This document shows, piece after piece, positions 9,578 through 17,616 of a stretch of DNA of 64,000 nt. The notes beneath the pieces are model-generated. The model was given only the letters and a program-made list of their open reading frames with translations, ran no database searches and was not told where the DNA came from. Source of the DNA: JAMZMI01 sp039944535 (lineage in GTDB: Bacteria > Bacteroidota > Bacteroidia > Cytophagales > Cyclobacteriaceae); the NCBI GenBank assembly GCA_039944535.1, contig JBDUYP010000014.1:1-64000 (forward strand), written 5' to 3'. Made by a program: the position numbers and the translations under genes. How positions within the stretch are numbered: the stretch's first letter is position 1; each line of letters begins with the position of its first letter.

Positions 9578-10678
9578 ATGATGAAGATAAAAGACGCAGT
9601 TAAATATTTGGAGACCATCGCTCCTCCCGTATATCAGGAAACTTATGACAACTCGGGGTTGCTGGTTGGCTCTCCTAAGAGTGATTTGACAGGTATTCTG
9701 ATCACATTGGATGTTACAGAGGTGGTAATTGACGAAGCGGCGAACAGTGGGCTCAATATGATCGTGGCTCACCACCCGCTGATTTTCAAAGGGGTAAAAA
9801 GTATAACAGGAGCTCATTGGGTGGAAAGGTGTATCGTTTCAGCCATCAAAAAAGACATTGCCATTTATGCGATTCACACCAACCTTGACAATGTTTCGCA
9901 GGGAGTAAATGCCAAAATTGCGGAAAAACTTAACCTGACAAACACGAAAATACTGAGTCCTAAAGCAGGCACGCTATCAAAACTCGTCACATTCGTACCT
10001 AAAGAAAACAAGGATGCCGTTCTCGAAGCAATGTATGAAGCTGGTGCCGGAGAAATAGGGAATTATGACCACTGTAGCTTTAGTTCTGAAGGACACGGCA
10101 CTTTCAGGCCGGGAGATCAGAGCAACCCAACATTGGGGAGTCATGGTATGGACGAGACTGTCTCAGAAAACAGACTGGAGGTGATTTTTCCTTCTTTCAG
10201 GTCTGGACCAGTCATAGCCGCCCTCAATCAGAGTCACCCCTATGAAGAAGTAGCTTATGATCTATCCAGCCTTGACAACAAGAACCAGGATGTCGGGTCG
10301 GGAATTGTGGGTGAACTAACAGAACCAATGGAGACCGCAGCTTTTTTAAGGCATCTAAAGCAAACGATGCAAACAGATGTGATCAGACACACGCAGATAC
10401 ATAAAGATAAAGTGAAGAAAATAGCCGTTTGCGGAGGGGCCGGAAGTTTCTTGCTCGGCAAAGCCAAATCTGTCAACGCGGATGTATTTATCACCGGAGA
10501 CTTCAAATACCACGAGTTTTTCGAAGCAGACAATGACATCATGATCGCGGATATCGGGCACTATGAAAGCGAGCAGTTCACGAAAGAACTACTTTATGGG
10601 TTCATCAGAAACAAGTTTTCTGATCTCAAGGTAATCGAGTCCAAAACGCGCACCAACCCCGTTCATTATCTGTTCTGA
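9578..10678 (+). CDS. Nif3-like dinuclear metal centre protein (YbgI/YqfO family)
   Basis: A 366-residue long-form Nif3 family protein; members assemble into hexameric toroids with a two-metal centre, but the reaction is not established (the label GTP cyclohydrolase 1 type 2 is used in databases). Metal ligands are visible: H65-H66 in IVAHHPLIFKG, H100 and D104 in HTNLDN, and H328 and E332 in GHYESE. The middle insertion (about residues 130-240) is the PII-like domain of the YqfO subtype. It starts at the ATG at 9578 (another ATG follows immediately). The zinc-ribbon gene downstream is a frequent neighbour of nif3 in bacteria. Confidence 0.92.
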   Translation: MMKIKDAVKYLETIAPPVYQETYDNSGLLVGSPKSDLTGILITLDVTEVVIDEAANSGLNMIVAHHPLIFKGVKSITGAHWVERCIVSAIKKDIAIYAIHTNLDNVSQGVNAKIAEKLNLTNTKILSPKAGTLSKLVTFVPKENKDAVLEAMYEAGAGEIGNYDHCSFSSEGHGTFRPGDQSNPTLGSHGMDETVSENRLEVIFPSFRSGPVIAALNQSHPYEEVAYDLSSLDNKNQDVGSGIVGELTEPMETAAFLRHLKQTMQTDVIRHTQIHKDKVKKIAVCGGAGSFLLGKAKSVNADVFITGDFKYHEFFEADNDIMIADIGHYESEQFTKELLYGFIRNKFSDLKVIESKTRTNPVHYLF

Positions 10679-10882
10679 CCCTGCTTATCATTGACCAACA
10701 AAAGACAATTCCTTAGCTCATTTTAATGGCTATTGTATCAAGAATTTTCTGTTTGAAGAATGAACTCAAATGATTCCCTTATAAACGGGGTTTGATATGA
10801 TATATTAAGCGAAAAATTAACTAATATTGCACTCCGTTTGTCACAGGTGGAGACAAACCCAATCAAATACTTGTAATACTGC

Positions 10883-11662
10883 ATGGAAAATACAGTAGCT
10901 AAAAAGCTAGAGAACCTCGTAAAATTACAATCAATCGATTCCAATTTAGACGAACTTATCAAAGTCAGAGGTGCCCTACCTGAAGAGGTAATGGATCTTG
11001 AAGACGAAATTGCCGGTTATCAAACCAGAGTTGACAAGCAAAATCAAGAGCTTGCCGACATGGAAACTGCAATCGAAAACAACAAGACTGCAATCAAAGA
11101 CGCTGAGAAACTCATAAAAAAATATGAGGAGCAGCAAATGAATGTTCGTAACAACAGGGAGTACGATGCGATCACGAAGGAAGTAGAACTTCAAAATCTG
11201 GAGATTCAAATTCTGGAAAAAAGGATCAAAGAAGGTTACGAAAAAATTGATCTCAAGAAAGAGGAAATAGCGCAAACTCAAAATACGCTATCAGAAAGAG
11301 GAAAAGATCTTGAGTCGAAAAAAGAAGAGCTGAAAGTTATCACTCAGGAATCTGAGGAAGACGAAAAGAAACTTCTTAAAGACAGAGACAAAGCTGCCAA
11401 AAATGTTGAGGAAAGAGTGTTTAAATCTTACGACAAGGTAAGAAACAACATGAGAAATGGTCTGGCCGTAGTGTCTGTGAAAAGAGGTGCTTGTGGTGGA
11501 TGTTTCAATATTGTGCCTCCACAGAAGCAGGCTGAAATCAGAGACAAGAAAAAGATCATCATTTGCGAACATTGCGGTAGAATCCTTGCCGATGTTGAGG
11601 ATGAGATCGTAGAGGAAGTGAAGCCAAAAAGAAGAACAAAAAGAACTGCTGCTAAGAAATAG
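10883..11662 (+). CDS. Coiled-coil protein with C-terminal C4 zinc ribbon
   Basis: A 259-residue cytoplasmic protein with a long helical hairpin or coiled coil (about residues 10-185, heptad-like and very rich in Glu/Lys) followed by a zinc ribbon with Cys pairs in RGACGGCFNIVPPQ and IICEHCGRIL, and a basic tail (KPKRRTKRTAAKK). This is the zf-RING_7/CT398-type family. Its role is not settled; nucleic-acid or secretion-related roles have been proposed. It lies 204 bp downstream of the Nif3 gene on the same strand and ends at a clear terminator. Confidence 0.88.
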   Translation: MENTVAKKLENLVKLQSIDSNLDELIKVRGALPEEVMDLEDEIAGYQTRVDKQNQELADMETAIENNKTAIKDAEKLIKKYEEQQMNVRNNREYDAITKEVELQNLEIQILEKRIKEGYEKIDLKKEEIAQTQNTLSERGKDLESKKEELKVITQESEEDEKKLLKDRDKAAKNVEERVFKSYDKVRNNMRNGLAVVSVKRGACGGCFNIVPPQKQAEIRDKKKIIICEHCGRILADVEDEIVEEVKPKRRTKRTAAKK

Positions 11663-11684
11663 TCAGTATTTCTATCACATATCG

Positions 11685-11719
11685 AAAAGCATCAATCGCA
11701 AGGTTGATGCTTTTTTTTT
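11685..11719 (+). terminator. Rho-independent terminator after the zinc-ribbon gene
   Basis: An 11-bp stem (11685-11695 with 11704-11714, 8-nt loop) is followed by an uninterrupted T tract through 11719. Confidence 0.85.
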
Positions 11720-11804
11720 ATTTCACCCCTTTCTCAGGGTGCTTGCCTTTAATGTTCCTGTAGTAGCTTTTGATTCTTTCAAGATCTTCATCGACATTTC
11801 CGCT
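11718..11804 (-). pseudogene. Orphan 3'-end copy of the acyltransferase gene (28 codons plus stop)
   Basis: Bases 11721-11804 match 14752-14835, the 3' end of the intact PlsC-like acyltransferase gene, at 83 of 84 positions. The copy encodes exactly its last 28 residues (from SGNVDEDLER to the terminal KGVK). The single difference (11730) is synonymous (AAA versus AAG for Lys), and an in-frame stop is kept (TAA here, TGA in the intact gene). Upstream of codon S157 homology ends abruptly at 11805. The fragment has no start codon and cannot make a protein. It sits directly against the zinc-ribbon terminator and looks like the left boundary of an insertion. Confidence 0.9.
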
Positions 11805-12020
11805 TGATCAAAAGATTACCTATCAAGGTTTTCAGCTGCTGTTCAACAAGCTTACAACGACACGAAATAGAGGACATATAGTTGAATAGGTTATCCAATC
11901 TCGTCCTTTTTTATTTCATTAAGTACTCTAAAGGGCATAACGTAAATTTTAACCACTAATTCTATAATTAAGGTAAATAAAATTGACAATAGCTGATCTG
12001 TTAGTTGTCATATTACCCCC
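11805..12020. other. Intergenic, left part of the inserted segment
   Basis: These 216 bp between the acyltransferase fragment and the end of the large permease gene hold no gene, clear terminator or repeat that I can see. The composition looks AT-rich. Confidence 0.5.
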
Positions 12021-14456
12021 CTATTCATTATGTAAAACCTCTACAGGTTTGGATTTTGCTGCCTTTATACCCTGAAAAAGAAGAATACAACAGGCAACAA
12101 AAGCAACGGTAACACCTGATAGAATAAAAATCTCCGCCGTGATCGATATCCTAAACGCAAACCCTTCAAGCCATCGCTTCATGCTGTAAGTAGTGATAGG
12201 AATAGCTAATAGAAAAGACGCTATAATCATTTTAGAAAAGTCTTTAGACAGCAAAATAACAATGTTTGCTATCGAGGCACCTATTACTTTTCTAATACTA
12301 ATTTCTCTACGTCTTAAATGAACTGAATATGATAAAAGTGCCAATAATCCAACTGCAGAAATAATAATACTGAGAGAAGAGAAAACCATAAAAATGATAT
12401 TGAGTTTTCTTTCATCTTTGTAATTTTCTTCAAGCACATTATCCATGAATCTCCAAGAAAAGGGTTTGCTTGGAAAGTGTTTTTGCCAGATTGTTTCCAA
12501 TTCGGCTATTGTTTTTCGACTACCCTCTTGAGAAAGTTTAGCAAGTATAAAAGACATCCGTCCATAAAAATAATCGCTACTCATAATCACTAATGGTTCT
12601 ATCTCATTGCGCAGCGATCGATAATGAAAATCTTCGACCACACCTTTGATCACAAAGTAGACATAGTCAATTGTTCCTTTATCATGATTAACCAACGCAA
12701 TTTTTTTACCAATAGGATTTTCAAGACCCATGGCTTTTACTGCAGACAAGTTGAGAATAACCGAAAGAGAGTCATGCGTTTGATCAGAGAAAAAACCACC
12801 TTCAACCAGCTTATAATTAAGTATTTCGCCTACTCTATCACCAATAATCACACGGTTAATTGATACCACGTCCGCACGCTCAGTACTTTTATATTCATCA
12901 GACCAGGTATGTTGGAAGCCTTGAACCCATAAACTACCTGTAGCCTCCTGTACCTTCGAGTGATTTCTTATTTCCGCTAGAAATGGTTTGGCATAATTCG
13001 GATTCATATTGAAAAGCCCTTCTACTACAAGCAACTGGTCTTTGTCAAAACCAAGGTCCTTAGTGTTCATAAAATCAACTTGCTTGTATATCACTATTGT
13101 ACTGGTGATCAATACAATCGAAATCCAAAATTGAAAAATGATCATTCCATTTTTGATCAATTTTCCTTTGGGTTGATTAGAAAAAGTACCTTTTAAAATG
13201 AGGGAAGGTTTGTAAGCAGATAATACAAATGCGGGGTACAAACCAGAAATTATTGTTACGAATAGTATAACTAAAATTACCACAGAAATAGAATTTAGCG
13301 ACCATTCCAAAAACAGATGATTTTCTACAAATTTGCTAAATAAGGGCAGCATGAGGTAAGTGATAACAATCGCACATACAACTCCTGAAATTGTCAATAA
13401 TAATGATTCGATCAAAAACTGTAGTATTAATTGTGACTTCAGAGAGCCAAGTACCTTCCTAATACCAACCTCTCTTGCCCGTTCCATCGACGTAGCTGTA
13501 GACAAATTCATAAAGTTTATACAAGCAATTACGAAAATCAAGATAGCTATCCCAATCAATACATTGAGCGTGGTTGGGTTACCTCCTGCCCTCATACCAT
13601 TGGATACCTCCGTGTCAAGATGCACTGATGTAATTGGCTGAATACTATATTGATAGTCGTTTCCTCCAGCTACATAGTCTTCCCAAGACACTTTATTGAT
13701 ACGTGCTATTTCTGCACCAACGTAAGTCCTCACCATTTCCGGAAACTTGGATTCTAACCTTTTTGCCTCTGCATATGGCTTGAGCTTAAGGTAACAATAT
13801 GCTTTGTTCAGATTGAACTGATCATGACTCAACCATTTAAATGATAGGGAGGAGAGTAAAAGAGAAAATTTAAAATGGCTGTTGGTAGGAGGGTCTTCAC
13901 ATACTCCCGTGACGACACAGTTTCTTCTACCAAGTGAAATGGTTTTGCCCAATGGGTCTAAATCTCCAAAATATTTTTTCGCAGTACTTTTGGTTAGTAC
14001 CAAGCTTTCAGGAGTATTTAATGCCGTTTCAGGAACCCCTCTAATAAACTTAAAACCCAAAACTTGAAAGAAAATACTATCAGCAAGTAGAACGCCTTCT
14101 TCTAGGAAATGTGCTTTTGTTCCCTCAATAGTAGAAATGGCTACTTGTTGTTCAAAAGGACCAGCAAAAACTGTAGCATTTTCTACTTCAGGATAATCTC
14201 GCATTAAAATTTTAGCAAAAGAGTAAGGTACAGCAGCACTAGGTTTTTTATCTCCGGCTATGGTTTTGAGTTCCTTCATTCGGTAAACGCGATCAGCGTC
14301 AACCATTGACTTATCAAAAGAAAATTGATTGTTAATAAATAGAAAGATCAAAATGCAACTCGTCAATCCAATGGACAGACCTAGCGTATTAACAATCGCA
14401 TAAGTTTTTCTTTTAAGCAGGTATCTGAATCCAAGAAGAAAATTAATTCTAAGCAT
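12021..14456 (-). CDS. Large ABC transporter permease with two FtsX/MacB_PCD halves
   Basis: An 811-residue inner-membrane permease of the Bacteroidota double type: N-terminal helix (about 18-42), MacB_PCD periplasmic domain, an FtsX block with TSMERAREVGIRKVLGS, then a second helix, a second periplasmic domain and a C-terminal FtsX block with LRRREISIRKVIGASIANI. These proteins usually occur as several paralogues per genome and work with a separate LolD-type ATPase, which is absent here. The gene is alone in a segment bounded by an 84-bp direct duplication, and by eye it looks richer in A/T than its neighbours, both of which suggest acquisition by insertion. Confidence 0.9.
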   Translation of the reverse strand: MLRINFLLGFRYLLKRKTYAIVNTLGLSIGLTSCILIFLFINNQFSFDKSMVDADRVYRMKELKTIAGDKKPSAAVPYSFAKILMRDYPEVENATVFAGPFEQQVAISTIEGTKAHFLEEGVLLADSIFFQVLGFKFIRGVPETALNTPESLVLTKSTAKKYFGDLDPLGKTISLGRRNCVVTGVCEDPPTNSHFKFSLLLSSLSFKWLSHDQFNLNKAYCYLKLKPYAEAKRLESKFPEMVRTYVGAEIARINKVSWEDYVAGGNDYQYSIQPITSVHLDTEVSNGMRAGGNPTTLNVLIGIAILIFVIACINFMNLSTATSMERAREVGIRKVLGSLKSQLILQFLIESLLLTISGVVCAIVITYLMLPLFSKFVENHLFLEWSLNSISVVILVILFVTIISGLYPAFVLSAYKPSLILKGTFSNQPKGKLIKNGMIIFQFWISIVLITSTIVIYKQVDFMNTKDLGFDKDQLLVVEGLFNMNPNYAKPFLAEIRNHSKVQEATGSLWVQGFQHTWSDEYKSTERADVVSINRVIIGDRVGEILNYKLVEGGFFSDQTHDSLSVILNLSAVKAMGLENPIGKKIALVNHDKGTIDYVYFVIKGVVEDFHYRSLRNEIEPLVIMSSDYFYGRMSFILAKLSQEGSRKTIAELETIWQKHFPSKPFSWRFMDNVLEENYKDERKLNIIFMVFSSLSIIISAVGLLALLSYSVHLRRREISIRKVIGASIANIVILLSKDFSKMIIASFLLAIPITTYSMKRWLEGFAFRISITAEIFILSGVTVAFVACCILLFQGIKAAKSKPVEVLHNE

Positions 14457-14748
14457 TTACAAGATTATCTTTAGAAACACCAATATTATAACTATATTTT
14501 TAGTAATACAACTATTTATATAGTTACAAGCATTTGAGCTCTCAAAATTAACCACGCTATTTCTTCAACTTTGGAGGGACATTATTGGTTTCGTAAGCCG
14601 ATTTGTAAACCGGCCGTGCATTTTGTTATTCATGATATTTAATCGGAGCAGTGTTCGGCATTTTTGTTGAGTAAGATTTCACTAACACTGTACATGCTAT
14701 CGTTGAAAAGGAAATGAGAACAAATACGATATTGTATTTTATTTATTC
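14457..14748. other. Intergenic, AT-rich, with an inverted repeat at 14711-14755
   Basis: No gene is visible in these 292 bp. A 10-bp inverted repeat (14711-14720 with 14746-14755) with a smaller nested hairpin straddles the stop of the acyltransferase gene. It could act as a terminator for that gene on the minus strand, but no clean T tract follows. It also marks the right edge of the inserted segment. Confidence 0.4.
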
Positions 14749-15303
14749 TCATTTCACCCCCTTCTCAGGGTGCTTGCCTTTAATGTTCCTGTAGTAGCTT
14801 TTGATTCTTTCAAGATCTTCATCGACATTTCCGCTAGGGTAAATAAGCTCAGCGTACTCTACAATCTTGTGCTCAAAATCAAAACCTACAACCTGAATCG
14901 GCACGTTCGCTTTCATCGCTATTCTGTAAAAGCCTGTTTTCCAATCCGGATTGTAAGAGCGTGTCCCCTCTGGCGTAATGGTCATCACGAATTGCGCTTC
15001 CTGATCAAAGAGCTCCGCAACCTGATCAACAAGGTTAGTGCGCTTAGAACGATCTACGCCTCTCCCACCTAAACCATGCACTATCCATCCCACCACGGGT
15101 ATTTTGGTTATGGAGTTTTTTATCAAAAACCGGCTTTCCAGTCCAGAGATACTCCTGGCGCATAACCCCACAAAGAAATCCCAGTTGCTGGTGTGAGGAG
15201 CCACAATCAGTACATATTTATCCAAATCCGGTTTCTGGCCTTTCATCTTCCAGCCAAAAAGCCAAAACCAAAAACCAAAGAAGAGTTTACTTAATGCTTT
15301 CAT
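14749..15303 (-). CDS. PlsC-type lysophospholipid/1-acyl-glycerol-3-phosphate acyltransferase family protein
   Basis: A 184-residue membrane-associated acyltransferase. The HX4D catalytic motif is HTSNWD (H37, D42) and the glycerolipid-binding motif is PEGTRS (E112-R115), both hallmarks of the PlsC superfamily. The N-terminal hydrophobic stretch (FFGFWFWLFGW) probably sits at the inner membrane. It is shorter than classical PlsC (about 240 aa) and belongs to the small subtype; the acyl acceptor cannot be told. It overlaps the upstream patatin gene by 17 bp, so the two are translated as a unit and both point to lipid turnover. Its last 28 codons are duplicated 3 kb away. Confidence 0.88.
   Translation of the reverse strand: MKALSKLFFGFWFWLFGWKMKGQKPDLDKYVLIVAPHTSNWDFFVGLCARSISGLESRFLIKNSITKIPVVGWIVHGLGGRGVDRSKRTNLVDQVAELFDQEAQFVMTITPEGTRSYNPDWKTGFYRIAMKANVPIQVVGFDFEHKIVEYAELIYPSGNVDEDLERIKSYYRNIKGKHPEKGVK
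14752..14835. repeat. Right copy of the 84-bp direct repeat
   Basis: This is the 3' end of the intact acyltransferase gene and matches 11721-11804 with one mismatch. The two copies have the same orientation and enclose about 2.95 kb containing only the large permease gene. Confidence 0.92.
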
Positions 15304-16063
15304 ATTTCAATACGTCCAAGATACCCTTATCTATTTCCTCTTTGGCATACTTATAACCAAAATCGTAAATTTCCCTGGCCTTGTTAAATGCAAAGACACT
15401 GTACTTACTCAACCCCGGGGGCTCTAGAAAAACAGAGCATTTTTTACGTTGCGCATGTGCCACTTGAGTCATGGTCATCATCATGGTACGTTCAAGGAGG
15501 TTTTTCCAATTTGACAACTCAAAACCAGGATCAATCGGGTTGCAATGCAAGCCAATAATATGATCCACTTCTTTACGGATAGAATTAACCGGAAGGTTGT
15601 CCAATACGCCCCCGTCCACTAAATGTCTGGTGCCAATCTGAACGGGATCAAAAACCACAGGAATACAGCAGGAAGCGAGTATCGGTTTTATCAGACGTTT
15701 TTTCTTGTAAACTTTGGTCTTACCCTTTCTTATATCCGTGGTGGAAACTCTGAGAGGGATCTGAAGTGATTCAAACGAGTCCTCTGGAAAATATTTAGAC
15801 AACTCCTTTCCGGCACGATCCATTCTGAGAATACTTCGGCGATTAAAGGAAAGTTGAACTGTATTTAGGACTTTGGTGCCTTCAATAAACTCAAGAACTT
15901 GCTTTGGCCTATAGCCTGCAGCAATGAAAGCACCGGCTATGGCTCCAGCGCTTGCTCCTGAAATAATATCAAATGAGATGTCGGCCTCTTGCAAGGCCTG
16001 AACAATACCTAGATGAGCAATGCCCCTTGCCCCTCCACCAGACAGTACAAGGCCAAGTTTCAT
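15287..16063 (-). CDS. Patatin-like phospholipase (RssA/YchK-like)
   Basis: A 258-residue cytoplasmic or membrane-associated lipid acyl hydrolase. The patatin features are all present: the glycine-rich oxyanion loop SGGGARGIAHLG (residues 8-19), the nucleophile elbow GASAG with Ser38, and the catalytic Asp in VDGGV (D150). It forms a tight minus-strand cluster: accA ends 3 bp upstream and the acyltransferase overlaps its 3' end, so the cluster joins fatty-acid initiation, acyl hydrolysis and acyl transfer. The physiological lipid substrate is unknown. Confidence 0.92.
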   Translation of the reverse strand: MKLGLVLSGGGARGIAHLGIVQALQEADISFDIISGASAGAIAGAFIAAGYRPKQVLEFIEGTKVLNTVQLSFNRRSILRMDRAGKELSKYFPEDSFESLQIPLRVSTTDIRKGKTKVYKKKRLIKPILASCCIPVVFDPVQIGTRHLVDGGVLDNLPVNSIRKEVDHIIGLHCNPIDPGFELSNWKNLLERTMMMTMTQVAHAQRKKCSVFLEPPGLSKYSVFAFNKAREIYDFGYKYAKEEIDKGILDVLKYESIK

Positions 16064-16066
16064 GGC

Positions 16067-17011
16067 TTAACTATAAGCTCCCATAGCGGCGAACTTGTCT
16101 ATTCTCTGAGAGATTCGCTTTTCCGGGCTAAGCTTATTTAGGTCCTTTATGTTACTAATAATGGCCTTTTTAATCTCATTGGCCGCCATTTTCATGTCAA
16201 GATGTGCACCGCCAAGTGGTTCTTTAATCACACCATCTACCAACTTGTTTTTCATCATGTCTGTAGCGGTGAGCTTAAGCGCTTCAGCAGCCTGCTCTTT
16301 ATAATCCCACGTTCTCCAAAGGATAGCAGAGCAATTTTCAGGAGAAATCACTGAGTACCAGGAGTTTTCCATCATCAATACCCTATCACCAATACCAATA
16401 CCCAAAGCTCCTCCAGAAGCACCTTCACCAATGATTATGCAAACCACCGGCACCTTCAAGGTCATCATTTCTTTCAGGTTTCTGGCGATGGCCTCACCCT
16501 GACCTCTCTCCTCGGCTTCAATTCCCGGATAAGCTCCCGGAGTGTCTATAAGCGTAACGATAGGTTTATTGAATTTTTCAGCAAGCTTCATCAACCTGAG
16601 GGCCTTTCTGTACCCGTCGGGGTTGGCCATGCCGAAGTTTCTGATTTGACGCTGCTTGGTGTTACGACCCTTTTGCTGGCCGATCATCATGACGGATTGC
16701 CCGTCAATATCCACAAAGCCGCCAATCATGGCTTTGTCATCCTTTACCGCCCTATCTCCGTGTAGTTCTACAAACTCATTGGAGATTTCGTATATATAAT
16801 CAAGGGTATATGGTCTTTCCGGATGTCTTGATAACTGAACCCTCTGCCATCTGGTCAGATTTTCGAAGGTATCTTTCTTCAACTTCACAATTTTGTCTTC
16901 CAACTTCTTCACAGCATCAGACACATCAACGTCGCTTTGCTGAGCCAATTGTTTCATATCAATCAGCTTGTTTTCTAATTCTACTATTGGCTTTTCAAAA
17001 TCTAAATGCAT
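16067..17011 (-). CDS. accA: Acetyl-CoA carboxylase carboxyltransferase subunit alpha
   Basis: Transfers the carboxyl group from carboxybiotin to acetyl-CoA to give malonyl-CoA, the first committed step of fatty-acid synthesis, in complex with AccD. The 314-residue chain carries the family N-terminus (LDFEKPIVELENKL), RHPERPYTLDYI, the crotonase-fold glycine loops (GEGASGGALGIGIGDRVLMMENSWYSVISPE, here given by its ends GEGASGGALG and SWYSVISPE) and a normal length. It is the first gene of the accA-patatin-acyltransferase series; the partner accD is not in the window. Confidence 0.97.
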   Translation of the reverse strand: MHLDFEKPIVELENKLIDMKQLAQQSDVDVSDAVKKLEDKIVKLKKDTFENLTRWQRVQLSRHPERPYTLDYIYEISNEFVELHGDRAVKDDKAMIGGFVDIDGQSVMMIGQQKGRNTKQRQIRNFGMANPDGYRKALRLMKLAEKFNKPIVTLIDTPGAYPGIEAEERGQGEAIARNLKEMMTLKVPVVCIIIGEGASGGALGIGIGDRVLMMENSWYSVISPENCSAILWRTWDYKEQAAEALKLTATDMMKNKLVDGVIKEPLGGAHLDMKMAANEIKKAIISNIKDLNKLSPEKRISQRIDKFAAMGAYS

Positions 17012-17198
17012 GGGCTCAATTTTGTTCCGCGCAAAGGTAGAAAGAAATAGTTTTCAGGTATTTTGAAATGTGGATAAATGATTGAAATTAATTTGAAAAT
17101 ATGTGTTGGATTTGACGAAGTAAGGGTATAGTTTTGCATCGCAATTGAGAGGAACGGGGACACAAAAGAGTGTTTTTGCTCATTGCAAATTAAAAAAT

Positions 17199-17272
17199 GG
17201 TGTGGTAGTTCAGCTGGTTAGAATGCCTGCCTGTCACGCAGGAGGTCGCGGGTTCGAGTCCCGTCCATACCG
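17199..17272 (+). tRNA. tRNA-Asp (anticodon GTC)
   Basis: The cloverleaf folds by hand: acceptor stem GGTGTGG with CCATACC (one G-U pair), D-arm GTTCAGCTGGTTAGAA, anticodon stem CCTGC/GCAGG with loop CTGTCAC, a T-loop TTCGAGT and discriminator G. The 3' CCA is not encoded, as is usual in this phylum for many tRNAs. Confidence 0.96.
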
Positions 17273-17276
17273 CTTC

Positions 17277-17310
17277 AAAAGCCTTTGAGATTTTCTCAAA
17301 GGCTTTTTTG
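17277..17310 (+). terminator. Rho-independent terminator of tRNA-Asp
   Basis: A perfect 14-bp stem (17277-17290 with 17295-17308) closes a TTTT loop and ends in a T tract, five bases after the tRNA. Confidence 0.88.
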
Positions 17311-17616
17311 TTGGTGTGAAGTCAATTTGAAGCCAAAACAGGGATCAATCCGAAAGCCTGTGGGTAAGCTTCAAATAATCTAATTTGCTGCATAAAAAGA
17401 GCAATTGGATTTAACAGAATGGTAGTTCTCACAGCTTATATTTCCTGATACTACATAAAAGCCAATCAAAACCATCCAAAATATTATTCGGCAGATTATC
17501 ATCTATTTAGTTATCCCTAAACTTCTTCCTTCCTATATTTAATCCTGCAACACCATTTGCAATTCGCACAACCGAATAATATTTGTGTTGTTAAGTCCTA
17601 ACATTTTGCTACTACT
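17311..17616. other. Intergenic region with no recognised element
   Basis: About 300 bp between the tRNA terminator and the Omp28-like gene. I see no ORF, repeat or clear Bacteroidota promoter. It must contain the promoter of the downstream three-gene series. Confidence 0.5.

Noticed and set aside
11685..11804. A full att site of an integrative element with tRNA-like target
   Set aside because: The target is a protein-coding 3' end, there is no tRNA here and no integrase gene in the segment; only the duplication itself is supported.
14494..14510. CTATATTTTTAG upstream of the large permease, resembling the CTAA-N5-TTAG operator
   Set aside because: The arms are separated by four rather than five bases and one arm is mismatched; in AT-rich DNA this is likely chance.
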